Positions 1-8,466 of a stretch of 64,000 bases of DNA are shown here, in pieces. Below the pieces are notes generated by a model that saw nothing but the letters and a program-made list of their open reading frames with translations, ran no database searches and was not told the DNA's origin. Numbering within the stretch: the stretch's first letter is position 1; the number at the start of each line of letters is the position of its first letter. The position numbers and the translations under genes were made by a program. The DNA lies in NCBI RefSeq assembly GCF_024721975.1, contig NZ_JANQBB010000005.1, positions 186,001-250,000 on the forward strand, written 5' to 3'. The stretch comes from Paenibacillus endoradicis (lineage in GTDB: Bacteria > Bacillota > Bacilli > Paenibacillales > Paenibacillaceae).

Positions 1-1
1 C

Positions 2-325
2 GGTTTACCAGAAAAACCAAACACTGGACCAGAAGAACTACCAGAAGGCGTAAATAGTATCATGAAAATTATAGCGTCTGATGATTTTACTTTTAACCAA
101 GAAGAATTCACGGCTAAAGTTGGCGAGACTGTTATTTTAGAGTTCTCTAACAAGAGCGGTATGCACGGTATTGACATTACAGATCTTAATGTGAAATTAA
201 ACAAAGATAATCCAGAAACACAAGTGACGTTTGATAAAGAAGGCGAATATTTGATTGAATGTAATATTCCATGTGGACAAGGTCACAAAACAATGCATGC
301 TAAGCTTATTATTACAGCAGCTTAA
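2..325 (+). CDS. Cupredoxin-domain protein, CuA type (5' partial)
   Basis: The frame is open to the window edge, so the true start lies upstream. The visible part is a beta-rich cupredoxin fold. It ends in C-x3-C-x3-H-x2-M (CNIPCGQGHKTM), and an upstream His in SGMHGID completes the ligand set of the binuclear CuA site of cytochrome c oxidase subunit II. The usual Glu between the two cysteines is Ile here, but that residue binds copper only through its backbone. It is probably an extracytoplasmic electron carrier or a COX2-like protein; its full length and membrane anchor cannot be seen. Confidence 0.8.
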   Translation, partial: GLPEKPNTGPEELPEGVNSIMKIIASDDFTFNQEEFTAKVGETVILEFSNKSGMHGIDITDLNVKLNKDNPETQVTFDKEGEYLIECNIPCGQGHKTMHAKLIITAA

Positions 326-385
326 TAAGTTAGAAGTAGAAGGAGCTGTCGAGTTGATCTCGGCAGCTTCTTCTATTGTTATGGT

Positions 386-664
386 TCGCTACATATTCGA
401 TGTCGAGTACATGACGAAGCCGGTCATCGTTATCAAAGCCCACAATTTGGACTACCTCTTAAAATGAAAGTTCAAATTGTGGACTTTCAGAATCAAGAAG
501 ATGGAGCGCTACTTGCGGAAGGAGGAAACGCAAATGTACGTAATTGGTACATGCGTACCGGACTTCCCAAGTTCGCTACATATTCGATGTCGAGTACATG
601 ACGAAGCCAGTCATCGTTATCAAAGTCTACAATTTGAACTACCTCTTAAAATGAAAGTTGTCGG
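386..664. repeat. Dispersed palindromic repeat, partial plus full copy
   Basis: A roughly 190-bp unit (about 470-660) is preceded by a second copy of its distal 75 bp (about 387-462). The two copies share GTTCGCTACATATTCGATG and the end GGACTACCTCTTAAAATGAAAG or a close variant. Related sequence recurs near 5.1, 18.2, 33.1, 52.8 and 62.3 kb. The ends are imperfect inverted repeats of AGTTCAAAAAGC-type sequence. Short frames inside it look like accidental reading of the repeat, so I do not call them genes. Confidence 0.8.
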
Positions 665-745
665 TTAGAAGCAACTTGGGTTATCATAAGACTAGTACTA
701 CCATTATATTAATGCAAATATCGTGAATTATAGGGGGCAATCTCA

Positions 746-1033
746 TTGATTACGCACATTGTATTTTTTAGATTAAAGGATAATAGTCCTGAGAAAGTAG
801 AAGTTACTGCAGAGGTGCTTCGCAATATGGAAGGTAAAATTGAGCAATTGAAATTTATTGAAGTTGGAGTAGATGTTATCCACTCTGAGCGTTCATACGA
901 TATTGCACTTATTACTAAATTCGAAACTATGGCGGATCTTGATGCATATCAAGTGCATCCCGTTCACCAAAAGGTGATCGAGCATATGAGCACTGTGCGT
1001 GAATCTTCTGTAGCCGTTGATTACGAAAGCTAA
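746..1033 (+). CDS. Dabb (stress-responsive alpha/beta barrel) family protein
   Basis: A 95-residue protein matching the Dabb fold: it opens with ITHIVFFRLKD, has a central YDIALITKFETMADLDAYQVHPVHQ-like stretch, and ends with a SVAVDYE strand. These are hallmarks of small dimeric ferredoxin-like barrels. The start is TTG, chosen because GGGGG lies 8 bases upstream. The biological role of most family members is unknown. A 38-residue membrane peptide gene follows 9 bases later and may be co-transcribed. Confidence 0.8.
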   Translation: MITHIVFFRLKDNSPEKVEVTAEVLRNMEGKIEQLKFIEVGVDVIHSERSYDIALITKFETMADLDAYQVHPVHQKVIEHMSTVRESSVAVDYES

Positions 1034-1042
1034 GAGGTAATT

Positions 1043-1159
1043 ATGCGCGATGTATATGAAATGGCCACATATCTTGTCATCATTATTGTAAGTTGTATTG
1101 TGATGGGAGTTTGGCTTAAGCGTAAGGCAAAGAAAAAGAACAAGTCTAACAACAATTAA
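1043..1159 (+). CDS. Small single-pass membrane protein (38 aa)
   Basis: Starts at ATG five bases after a GAGGT ribosome binding site and lies 9 bases after the Dabb gene. It has a short N-terminus, one hydrophobic helix (about residues 8-24, YLVIIIVSCIVMGVW), then a basic tail rich in Lys and Asn. I recognise no family. The good ribosome binding site and tight spacing to both neighbours argue that it is real. A short regulatory or complex-stabilising membrane peptide is a guess. Confidence 0.55.
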   Translation: MRDVYEMATYLVIIIVSCIVMGVWLKRKAKKKNKSNNN

Positions 1160-1183
1160 TAACTTGCTATAGGCGGTGAATTC

Positions 1184-1606
1184 GTGTACTACGTCAATCA
1201 TGAACAGATAGCCATTCGACTAGCGACAATTCCGACGCTAACAGCAGCAATGGAGCAATTAAGTAAGCAATGGGAAGGCGCAGCATTACAAGCATTGGCG
1301 CAAGAGCGAGCATTACATCTAGCAATAGAAATTGTGACTGATATTGGCAGTTATCTAATAGATGGGTTTCTTATGCGCGATGCAAGTAGCTACGAAGATA
1401 TTATTGAAATTACAAGTGGTGAAGGTGTCTATCCAGAAAGTATGGTGCCTGATCTAGTGGAATTAGTACGTCTTCGTAAACCGCTTGTGCAAGATTATTA
1501 TAATTGGAAGAGTTCAGAGCTACATCCGTTACTAGAGAAGTTACCAGTTTTGCTAGTAGAATTTAAAGTTGCGGTTGAACGGTATGTTGAAAAAGAGCTA
1601 GCTTAA
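1184..1606 (+). CDS. DUF86 / HepT-like protein of the YutE type
   Basis: A 140-residue, all-helical protein of the DUF86 (HepT-like) family, with the characteristic LIDGFLMRD and SYEDII segments. HepT toxins cleave RNA through an R-x4-6-H motif near the C-terminus. Here the matching stretch reads RKPLVQDYY, with Gln where His is expected, so ribonuclease activity is doubtful. No MntA-type antidote nucleotidyltransferase lies beside it. The GTG start is preceded by GGCGGTG. It is probably a standalone YutE-like protein of unknown role, read with the small peptide upstream and the regulator downstream. Confidence 0.75.
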   Translation: MYYVNHEQIAIRLATIPTLTAAMEQLSKQWEGAALQALAQERALHLAIEIVTDIGSYLIDGFLMRDASSYEDIIEITSGEGVYPESMVPDLVELVRLRKPLVQDYYNWKSSELHPLLEKLPVLLVEFKVAVERYVEKELA

Positions 1607-1646
1607 TGGATTAGCTCGTATTGTGATGGAAGCGAGGTGGGTAATA

Positions 1647-2291
1647 ATGAAGCCAACTAGTTCGACTCGTGACGCTATATTGTATAAACTACGTAGTCAA
1701 GGGCGAATGCAAATTAGCGCATTAGCCCAACAACTTCAGCTGACAGAAATGGCGATACGAAGACATTTACACGAGTTAGCAAAGCAAGATTATGTGCAAA
1801 TTATTTCAGTTAAGCAGAGTATGGGACGACCAAGTCATGCTTATGAGTTAACGCGTAAATCTGAAGAACTATTTCCGCGAAATTATCATATGCTTACCGT
1901 TGACCTACTTAGTGAACTAGATGATAATCCTGAAACTGCACCATATATTAATATGATGTTTCAAGGACGTAAGCGTAAGCTATTAGATCGCTATGAAGAT
2001 AGAATGGCGAACAAGGAGTTATCCGAAAAGGTTGATGAACTTGTTGCTATTCAAAATGCTGGTGGTTATATGGCTGAGGCGAAGCGTGATCAGCATTACT
2101 ATTATATCGAAGAATACAATTGCCCGATAAAAGGTGTCGCAGATCGTTATCATCAAGCATGCCAATGTGAACTAGAGTTGTTTCAAGACTTATTAGGAAC
2201 AAAGGTAGAGCGCACAGAGTGTCTAGCTAAAGGTGGAACGAGATGCAATTATCGTATTCAAATGTCCAGTAACGCTGAAATTGAAGCATGA
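1647..2291 (+). CDS. HTH transcriptional regulator with C-terminal cysteine (Fe-S type) motif
   Basis: A 214-residue DNA-binding protein. Residues about 8-60 form a winged helix (QISALAQQL, AIRRHLHEL). The C-terminal half has a SufR-like arrangement: NCPIKGVADRYHQACQC, then a Cys in VERTECLAKGG and a final Cys in TRCNYRI. In SufR-type regulators such cysteines hold an Fe-S cluster that sets DNA affinity. The ATG at 1647 is preferred over one 21 bases upstream because GAGGTGG sits 6 bases before it. The target genes are not evident. A strong terminator follows. Confidence 0.75.
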   Translation: MKPTSSTRDAILYKLRSQGRMQISALAQQLQLTEMAIRRHLHELAKQDYVQIISVKQSMGRPSHAYELTRKSEELFPRNYHMLTVDLLSELDDNPETAPYINMMFQGRKRKLLDRYEDRMANKELSEKVDELVAIQNAGGYMAEAKRDQHYYYIEEYNCPIKGVADRYHQACQCELELFQDLLGTKVERTECLAKGGTRCNYRIQMSSNAEIEA

Positions 2292-2335
2292 AGCTGAGAT
2301 AAACAGCATTTAGACCTTACGTTAGAAATTGATAA

Positions 2336-2388
2336 GGGGCAACACCCAGATGTCATGGAATGATGACATTTGGGTGTTGCCCTTTTTT
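2336..2388 (+). terminator. Rho-independent terminator
   Basis: A long hairpin (GGGGCAACACCCAGATGTCAT pairing with ATGACATTTGGGTGTTGCCC) followed by a run of six T. It ends the regulator transcript and may also serve the convergent gene. Confidence 0.9.
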
Positions 2389-2399
2389 GTATGTGTATA

Positions 2400-2801
2400 T
2401 TAGTGATTGAAGGTAACAGGAATTTTAATTAAAACATAGTTTCTAGTCCACATTTGCGTCGATGTAATTAAGTTTTCACCGTCTTGGGTAAAGAAAAGTC
2501 CAGAACCTTCTTTCTGTTCTAGTTCCCAACCATATTGACCAACAAGTTCAGTAATATGCTCATCAACAACGTTAATTCCATTACTACCAGAAGTTATGTA
2601 CCAATGAGTTTTGTTATCACTCGATAATAGGACAAGATTATCATTTGAATGCTCAAACGTAGTGATAGCTTCTCGTTGACTAACGCCATCGATAGGTAGT
2701 GTCGGATAATAAAGTTTATTATTGAATATATACCCTCCTACTAAAAGCAAGATGACACCAATCGCACTGAGCGTAATAATTGCTACCGACCATTTCCTCA
2801 C
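2400..2801 (-). CDS. Hypothetical membrane-anchored protein
   Basis: A 133-residue protein of no family I recognise. One hydrophobic helix follows a short basic N-terminus (about residues 5-27, VAIITLSAIGVILLLVGGYIF), leaving about 105 residues probably outside the cell. The GTG start is chosen because AGGGGGAG lies about 6 bases upstream; an ATG 24 bases further up lacks such spacing. The ectodomain has alternating polar and aromatic residues and no catalytic motif that I can see. Confidence 0.6.
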   Translation of the reverse strand: MRKWSVAIITLSAIGVILLLVGGYIFNNKLYYPTLPIDGVSQREAITTFEHSNDNLVLLSSDNKTHWYITSGSNGINVVDEHITELVGQYGWELEQKEGSGLFFTQDGENLITSTQMWTRNYVLIKIPVTFNH

Positions 2802-3097
2802 GGAGACTCCCCCTTTTATGTACAATTAGTTATCTATACTAATACTTCAGAACAGTTCAGTGGCTACATATATAGCAATGTACCCAATCTAATAATGATA
2901 CAAATAATGCCAAAGGTAAGTCAAATTTTGTGAGCTAATTATATATTTTTGAAAAATGATGTGAAATGTTGTGTCAATACAAGCCCAATCTGCTTATACT
3001 GTGTTACGCGAATAGGCATATGTCTAGTTAACAAGAAATTGGTTGCAAAGACAGTTTGCGATGACTATGTCCAAATTTATCGGTATGAGGAGGAGCT

Positions 3098-3556
3098 ATG
3101 TTAACGATTGAATTCAGTATTTGGATCGCTACAAGTGCCTTTGTCATTCTTGTTATTGCTGTAATTGTTACATTACGATCATTAGTTGTTCGTATGAACA
3201 CATTAACAGCAACAGCAACTGATATGAAGCAAGACATAAGTAGACTATCGCTTGAGTGCAGTATTCTCATTCAGTCGACCGATGAGACCGTGAAAGCAAT
3301 CTCAAGCAGTGTGCAAGCGGCACAAGGAATTGTTCAGGCAACGAAGCAGATTAGTCAAACAATTGAACATACTGCTGCAATGGTGGATGAGGTGACAGGT
3401 AAGATTTCACATCGAGCATTGAAGTATGTGGAACAAGAAAAGGCTGAGCGTCAAGTGGAGGATGCTATACAATGGGCAGAGCTAGCGGTGTCTGCGTGGC
3501 AATTATGGCAAGGTGTACGCAAGAAGCAACTAGATAATAGTGCAGCAAGAGATTAG
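3098..3556 (+). CDS. DUF948 family protein (YtxG-like)
   Basis: A 152-residue protein with one N-terminal membrane helix (about residues 8-28) and a long amphipathic region resembling a methyl-accepting coiled coil (TDMKQDISRL, SSVQAAQGIV), as in DUF948 proteins. In Bacillus subtilis ytxG is encoded with ytxH in a general-stress operon. The same order is seen here: a YtxH-like gene follows 58 bases later. AGGAGGAG precedes the ATG. Its molecular function is unknown. Confidence 0.8.
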   Translation: MLTIEFSIWIATSAFVILVIAVIVTLRSLVVRMNTLTATATDMKQDISRLSLECSILIQSTDETVKAISSSVQAAQGIVQATKQISQTIEHTAAMVDEVTGKISHRALKYVEQEKAERQVEDAIQWAELAVSAWQLWQGVRKKQLDNSAARD

Positions 3557-3614
3557 TAACTTAGCGGAAGTTCGACAAGTTATAAACGCACATGAAAATT
3601 ATGAAGGAGTGTTG

Positions 3615-3950
3615 ATGATGAAATTAACGAAACGTGGAACAGCATTTTTGGCAGGTATCATTACGGGTGGGGTAGTTGGTAGTGTAACGGCATTATTATT
3701 TGCACCAAAAAGTGGTAAAGAATTACGTTTAGATATTAAAGTAGGTGCTGAAAAGGTTGCAGAGGCAACGGTAAAGGCTGTTGATCATGTGACAGAAACT
3801 GTCTATGAAGCGAGCAGACAAATTGAGGATCGTACTGTAAAGATTGTCTCAGGAGCGAAGCAAGGTATGCAAAATATCGTTGGTGGTAGGAAGCAAATAT
3901 GTGCTACTAATGAACAAGAAGAGACTCCACAAGAGACTTCTCATAATTAA
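3615..3950 (+). CDS. YtxH domain-containing protein
   Basis: About 111 residues. It starts with basic residues and a glycine-rich membrane segment (GTAFLAGIITGGVVGSVTALLF) ending in APKSGKELR, the signature of YtxH proteins. A helical, probably coiled tail follows. Two adjacent ATG codons (3615 and 3618) lie 5 and 8 bases after AAGGAG, so either could be the start. It probably works with the DUF948 gene upstream. Confidence 0.8.
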   Translation: MMKLTKRGTAFLAGIITGGVVGSVTALLFAPKSGKELRLDIKVGAEKVAEATVKAVDHVTETVYEASRQIEDRTVKIVSGAKQGMQNIVGGRKQICATNEQEETPQETSHN

Positions 3951-4023
3951 TGCTTGCAAATTAAATCGCAATAATTAATACTACTTAATGGGCAGAGTCT
4001 AGAGAGAAGAAAGCGGTGGAATT

Positions 4024-4929
4024 GTGCAGCGACCAATAGCGGTATTAGATTCTGGTGTAGGTGGATTGACGGTAGTGAAGGAATTGTTGAAGCAATTACC
4101 TCGTGAAGAAATCGTCTATTTCGGCGATACGCTTCGTGCACCTTACGGTCCAAGATCGAAAGACGAAGTTATGCAGTTTACGGAAGAAGTCGTACAATAT
4201 TTGCTTAAGTATGATCCGAAACTTGTCATTATTGCATGTAATACAGCAACTGCAGTGGCGTTGGAGCATATTCGTGCAAGTCTTTCAATTCCGATTATTG
4301 GCGTGATTGAGCCTGGGGCTAGAGCAGCGCTACGTGGCACAAAGACAGGTTATATAGGAGTAATCGGTACAGAAGGAACAATTAAGAGTAAGGCTTACGA
4401 TCAAGCACTTTTTCAGCTTGCAGAAGATATTCAGATTGTAAGTGAGGCATGTCCAGCTTTCGTTCCGCTCGTGGAGAAGGGTGAATACGAGTCAGCGAAA
4501 GCCTATCAAGTTGTGTATGATTCCATTGTCCATATGCGCTCATATCCAATAGATTGCTTAATACTAGGCTGTACGCATTATCCATTTTTAGCAAATACAA
4601 TTGCAGAGGTAATGGGAGAAGCAGTTACACTAATTCACTCTGCAGAAGAGACAACTACTGAAGTCATTGCGATCTTGGAAAAGCAAGGTCAATATGAGCA
4701 AACCGAAGATCATAATGAACATGAAGCAAGGGTAACGACAAGTCAATTTTTAGGTAAATCTGTAGATACGGAGTCCGCTAATACAATGGTGAAAATAAGT
4801 AAGCATTGCTTTATATGCAGTGGAGATCCATCTACTTTTCAAGCGATAGCGAGACAATGGCTTGCAGATGAGCTCCAACATTATGAGCCGGAGTGGATAA
4901 GTAGCGTGAATAATATTCATATATTGTAA
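4024..4929 (+). CDS. racE: Glutamate racemase
   Basis: Converts L-glutamate to D-glutamate for peptidoglycan in the cytoplasm. The 301-residue protein has the full set of motifs: VLDSGVGGLTV (Asp9, Ser10), ACNTATA (catalytic Cys72) and GCTHYP (catalytic Cys183). It is about 35 residues longer than usual, with a polar, His/Glu-rich stretch near residues 235-260 before a normal C-terminus. The GTG start follows GCGGTGG. It could equally be called murI. Confidence 0.95.
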   Translation: MQRPIAVLDSGVGGLTVVKELLKQLPREEIVYFGDTLRAPYGPRSKDEVMQFTEEVVQYLLKYDPKLVIIACNTATAVALEHIRASLSIPIIGVIEPGARAALRGTKTGYIGVIGTEGTIKSKAYDQALFQLAEDIQIVSEACPAFVPLVEKGEYESAKAYQVVYDSIVHMRSYPIDCLILGCTHYPFLANTIAEVMGEAVTLIHSAEETTTEVIAILEKQGQYEQTEDHNEHEARVTTSQFLGKSVDTESANTMVKISKHCFICSGDPSTFQAIARQWLADELQHYEPEWISSVNNIHIL

Positions 4930-5071
4930 TATATAATAGCGGGGGGTAATTTTGGGCTAGTTGCCACTGAATTATCCCCTTAATGTTGTCATGATGGAAG
5001 TACATAATAAATAACTAGCTAAAGGTCTAGTACGGATTGAATAGATAGTGGGGTATACTAAGAAAAATGAA

Positions 5072-5160
5072 GAGGAAGTTCAAAAATCGAGTTTTGATAA
5101 CGAAGTTACTCATGGAGCATGATCGGCATCGAATATGAAACGAACTTGGGAAGCACGGGA
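5072..5160. repeat. Partial copy of the dispersed palindromic repeat
   Basis: Starts GAGGAAGTTCAAAAATCGAG, then TTTGATAACGAAG, and ends with GGCATCGAATATGAAACGAACTTGGGAAG, all of which match the copies near 33.1 and 52.8 kb. Only one half of the unit is present. It lies directly upstream of the ribosome binding site of the next gene, so it would be within that gene's leader. Confidence 0.7.
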
Positions 5161-5171
5161 GGAGTGGCTAT

Positions 5172-5408
5172 ATGAGGAAATTACTATCACTAGGACATTG
5201 GAAACATACCTTTCAATTAGTTTTTAAAATTATTACATCTCCGACAGTAGCGTTATGGGAGAAGGGCTTGTTTGTTATTCCTGTTCTTATTTATTGGATA
5301 GCACCGGATTTTATGCCATTTCTACCTGTTGATGATATCGCATTTACAATGATTGTTGCAGAATGGTTTGCGAGTAGAATGGCTAAGAAGTATAATATAA
5401 CAAGATAG
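5172..5408 (+). CDS. DUF1232 / YkvA-like small membrane protein
   Basis: A 78-residue protein containing a YkvA-like core: LFVIPVLIYWIAPDFMPFLPV followed by DDIAF. This fits the family pattern of a hydrophobic helix ending in PDF-P and a DD pair. GGGAGGAG precedes the ATG. The function is not known. The gene lies next to a repeat copy upstream and a HesB-like gene downstream. Confidence 0.65.
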   Translation: MRKLLSLGHWKHTFQLVFKIITSPTVALWEKGLFVIPVLIYWIAPDFMPFLPVDDIAFTMIVAEWFASRMAKKYNITR

Positions 5409-5447
5409 TCCATGTTTACTACATACAGCAAAAGGAGCGGGTAAGCT

Positions 5448-5750
5448 ATGAAATGCAAAATTTCACGTAACGCAGCAAAAGTATTGAAGGTTGAATTAGA
5501 TAAGCCAGAAAGTGCAGGCAAATTATTGCGTGTATTTGTTACCCATGCTCATGGGGATCATGCACATTACGGTTTAGGCGTAGATGAGCCTACAGATAAA
5601 GATGTTGTTGTATCGACGGATAGCGGAATTGATGTTATTCTAGAAAAAGACAATGATTTTTTAGATGGTATTCGTATCGATTATTTTTATGCGCCTGAGG
5701 AAGGTTTTGAAATTACAAACCCTACAAAAGGTAACCACGGGGATCATTAA
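5448..5750 (+). CDS. HesB/IscA-like family protein (YneR type)
   Basis: A 100-residue protein with the HesB-like fold: an N-terminal strand-helix MKCKISRNAAKVLKVEL, a GKLLRVFV strand, then HAHGDHAHYGLGVDEP. True A-type Fe-S carriers have three conserved cysteines. Here the only Cys is residue 3, and the loop is rich in His and Asp instead, as in the YneR-like branch. Metal binding by these residues is an inference. The start follows AAAAGGAG. Confidence 0.7.
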   Translation: MKCKISRNAAKVLKVELDKPESAGKLLRVFVTHAHGDHAHYGLGVDEPTDKDVVVSTDSGIDVILEKDNDFLDGIRIDYFYAPEEGFEITNPTKGNHGDH

Positions 5751-5789
5751 TTGTAACACAAAGCATAATGGGAAATGGGAAGAGGAAGA

Positions 5790-6020
5790 ATGGCGACAAA
5801 TGATATTAGAGTCTGCGATCAGTGCAGACATATGAAAATGAAGACGACGGTAGCAAAGATAGAGAAACTTGCACCGAACTCTGAAATTAAAGTAGGCTGC
5901 AAATCATATTGTGGACCGTGCAAACGAACACCGTTTGTATTCATTAATGGTCGATATATTAAGGGTGCAACAGAAGATGAAGCGATAGCAAAAGCATTGG
6001 TTCATCTTAAAAAAAAATAA
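5790..6020 (+). CDS. DUF1450-like cysteine protein
   Basis: About 76 residues. An N-terminal CDQC pair is followed by GCKSYCGPCKRTPFVFINGR and an acidic helix, resembling DUF1450 proteins (thioredoxin-like size, conserved C-x-x-x-C-x-x-C before a VNG-like strand). The family's role is not established; redox or metal binding is plausible from the cysteines. The start at 5790 follows AGAGG closely; an ATG at 5775 would add five residues and cannot be excluded. Confidence 0.65.
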   Translation: MATNDIRVCDQCRHMKMKTTVAKIEKLAPNSEIKVGCKSYCGPCKRTPFVFINGRYIKGATEDEAIAKALVHLKKK

Positions 6021-6034
6021 TAGCGCAACATAGA

Positions 6035-6076
6035 GTCCTTCACTTAGATGGTTGTCCATAAGTTGAAGGATTTTTT
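6035..6076 (+). terminator. Rho-independent terminator
   Basis: AGTCCTTCACTTA pairs with TAAGTTGAAGGA, followed by TTTTTT. It separates the DUF1450-like gene from the PDZ-Lon protease gene. Confidence 0.8.
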
Positions 6077-6102
6077 GCTGACAATAGAAGGTGAGTTTAT
6101 AG

Positions 6103-7509
6103 ATGAATAGAAGTTGGTATATTAGTGGGTTTGTCAGTGCGTTAATTGCGATCCTCATTTTCCAGATGATTTGGCTACCTTCTTCATTCTTTTTTGCTAG
6201 TGGAAAGGAATGGATACAATATATTGATCAATTATATTATGTAGTTATTGTTATTCCATTATGTTGGTTGATTGGCGCGATATGGCGGAGTAGACAGAAT
6301 CTACAACGTAGTCTAGGAATAACTATGTTACGAATTATTATTATCATCGGATCAGCAACGATGATTGTTATTCTAACGCAACCATTGCAACATTTACAAC
6401 TGCTAATTATTGTGACAGCTATTACAGTCGCAGCTATTATTGGTGAATTGGTATGGAGTAAAGTGATTGCTGTGCGAAGTAATCCACAGATTGTAAGCAC
6501 ACAGCTCAGGCATTCCTATAGTTCATTAGTACAGCCGATTGTGCTGTATTGCATAATACTTCTCGTGCTGATTTGTCCAACTGGTTATAATGTGACTTAT
6601 CCAGGGATGACGATGAATATGAATGCTTATGCTACGATTGGAGAACAATCTTCTGACAACAAAGGGATCATTGAAGGTGTACTTATATTCGAGCGTCGTG
6701 CATTTCCAATTGATTGGCTGTACGGAGCGATATTTCCTACTTACAAGATAGAGAAGCGAGAAGCGAACGAACTAAGTATAACTGAAACGTATAGTCAAGT
6801 CGCAGCGATGAAAGCCGATGCGAATGAGCTCGCTGCTGCAGTGGCATGGGAACAAGCAGGCTTAGGCGAGGCGATTGTTTATGATGGAATTCAAGTCATC
6901 GCAATTGTGGCAAAATCTCCAGCAGATGGTGTTATTCAAGCAGGAGATATTGTTACTGCTATTAATGGAGAAACGTTACACGATTCTGCAGCACTCATTA
7001 CGTATATGAGTTCACAGGTAGAAGCAGGTGATCATGTTCAATTAGAACTGTTACGAGAGGGTAAACAAGTTAAATCTACTGTTTCTACTATAGCTTCAAC
7101 GGACGGGGACAATAGGGCAGTTCTTGGTGTATCTATTCAAAATGCGTATCGAACACAAATAGAAGGAAAACTTACGTTCAAGTCTTACATTGCTCATGCT
7201 GGTGGACCATCACATGGCGCGATGTTAACGCTAGCGTTTCTAGATCAACTTACCGAAGGCGATTTAACAGGTGGCTTGAAAATAGCAGGGACAGGTACAA
7301 TTGAACCTGATGGAACTGTTGGGATGGTAGGCGGAATTGAGCAGAAAGCTTATGCAGTTGGTCGTACAACGGCGGATGTATTTTTCGTGCCGAAAGAAGG
7401 TATGCTTGAAGCAACAATGGGCGCACCAGAGCTCAATATTGTGCCAGTAACTTCACTTCATGATATATTGTTATGGATAGCTGAACACCAACCTGATGTA
7501 ACGTTGTAA
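6103..7509 (+). CDS. PDZ-Lon (S16) membrane protease, YlbL-like
   Basis: A 468-residue protein with a C-terminal Lon-type protease domain: nucleophile Ser370 in AGGPSHGA and Lys415 in GGIEQKAY, the serine-lysine dyad. A PDZ domain lies at about 260-330 (VIQAGDIVTAINGE). In Bacillus, YlbL-type proteases are anchored by one helix and degrade the division inhibitor YneA. Here the first 160 residues hold about five hydrophobic helices, so the anchor is polytopic and the protein is over 100 residues longer than usual. The extracytoplasmic placement of the protease is inferred from the family. Confidence 0.85.
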   Translation: MNRSWYISGFVSALIAILIFQMIWLPSSFFFASGKEWIQYIDQLYYVVIVIPLCWLIGAIWRSRQNLQRSLGITMLRIIIIIGSATMIVILTQPLQHLQLLIIVTAITVAAIIGELVWSKVIAVRSNPQIVSTQLRHSYSSLVQPIVLYCIILLVLICPTGYNVTYPGMTMNMNAYATIGEQSSDNKGIIEGVLIFERRAFPIDWLYGAIFPTYKIEKREANELSITETYSQVAAMKADANELAAAVAWEQAGLGEAIVYDGIQVIAIVAKSPADGVIQAGDIVTAINGETLHDSAALITYMSSQVEAGDHVQLELLREGKQVKSTVSTIASTDGDNRAVLGVSIQNAYRTQIEGKLTFKSYIAHAGGPSHGAMLTLAFLDQLTEGDLTGGLKIAGTGTIEPDGTVGMVGGIEQKAYAVGRTTADVFFVPKEGMLEATMGAPELNIVPVTSLHDILLWIAEHQPDVTL

Positions 7510-7566
7510 AAAAGGGATGCGACGAGAGGATAGCCAGTAGGCTGATCATCTTATCGCATCCCTTTC
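7510..7566 (+). terminator. Rho-independent terminator
   Basis: AAAGGGATGCGA pairs with TCGCATCCCTTT across an irregular loop; A and T runs flank both sides, so it may work in both directions. Before the island inserted it would have separated the protease gene from the convergent rRNA methyltransferase gene. Confidence 0.85.
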
Positions 7567-7606
7567 TTATTTATTTAGAACGAGGTGGCAACGGACCAAA
7601 GAACTG
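7563..7606. repeat. Left 44-bp direct repeat of the island (att-like)
   Basis: These 44 bases are identical to 16934-16977. They contain the last 12 codons and stop of the rRNA methyltransferase gene read on the minus strand (encoding FFGPLPPRSK) plus a few downstream bases. The sequence left of this copy is the protease terminator; the sequence right of the other copy is the intact methyltransferase gene. Confidence 0.9.
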
Positions 7607-7638
7607 GTATTGAAGTCCAGGCTAGTGCTTTAATTTTT

Positions 7639-8445
7639 TCACATTATTTCAATGGTATATTCGCCTGTACCACGTTTCTTAATGCTGGGTTCTTTTTTAT
7701 AATATATTTTATCGATTATAGATTTAAGTAAATCATTCTTTTCTATAATGGTTGCAGCTGTATCATAATTTAACATGACATTTTTCACTAGGGGAACAAC
7801 TTGACTTTGTTTTCTTTTGATCGTTTGTTTGATAAGAAGTTCATTTTGAATTTGAGCTAGTTCGCTCAATAAGGAATCTTTTCGTGCCAAAGTTGTATCC
7901 TGTCTTTGCATGAAAATATCTAATGTATAGGCTTTTCTTTCCAATAAGTCAAACTGTTCATTAAGTTGTTCTTCAATTTCTACTAGATCTCGTTCTAACT
8001 TGTCCAGCCGTCTTTTCTTCATTTCATCACTAGCACTTTTCTTTTTTTGTTGTTTTATCGGCTCAGAACTAAGATGCTCGTAGTACATTTTTATTTGATT
8101 TAGTACATCGGACTCTATTAATTCAAACATTATCGAAGCGGATTTCTTACAATATATATTTGTACACAAAAGTCGTGGTTTTTTAGTTGGCCGACTATAG
8201 TAAGGGGCGTAGCTCATAGCCTGTTCACAATAATAACACTTCAAAACGCCTGCGAACACGTTCGTCATGATTTTACCTCGATTAATAGGTGCTGCGGCTC
8301 CGTCACTCATCGTTTTATTTGCTAGTTGATATTCTGCTTCGCTGAGCAAAGCGATATGAGCATCAGCAACAATTATTTTATGAGCTTCTGTTCCAGGTTT
8401 TACAAGATATGTTCCGTTTTCTTGGTTGGTATGCTTTTTGGAACA
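7639..8445 (-). pseudogene. Large serine recombinase, 5'-truncated
   Basis: Only the C-terminal part remains: part of the recombinase domain (YLVKPGTEAHKIIVADAHI), a zinc ribbon with LKCYYCEQ and LLCTNIYC, and a long coiled coil (KKRRLDKLERDLVEIEEQL). The catalytic N-terminal domain is absent; the frame meets a TAG at 8446-8448 exactly where the opposite-strand resolvase relic begins. The product would be unable to cut DNA. The truncation was probably caused by insertion or deletion at that junction. Confidence 0.8.
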
Positions 8446-8466
8446 CTAAAAGGAGAGACACTCTAA

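Noticed and set aside
477..668. 63-codon frame within the repeat at 0.5 kb
   Set aside because: It follows the repeat sequence; copies elsewhere are interrupted differently, and no ribosome binding site is present.
2960..3000. Promoter upstream of the DUF948 gene (TATACT with TGTCAA)
   Set aside because: The -35 match is poor and spacing alternatives are equally weak.
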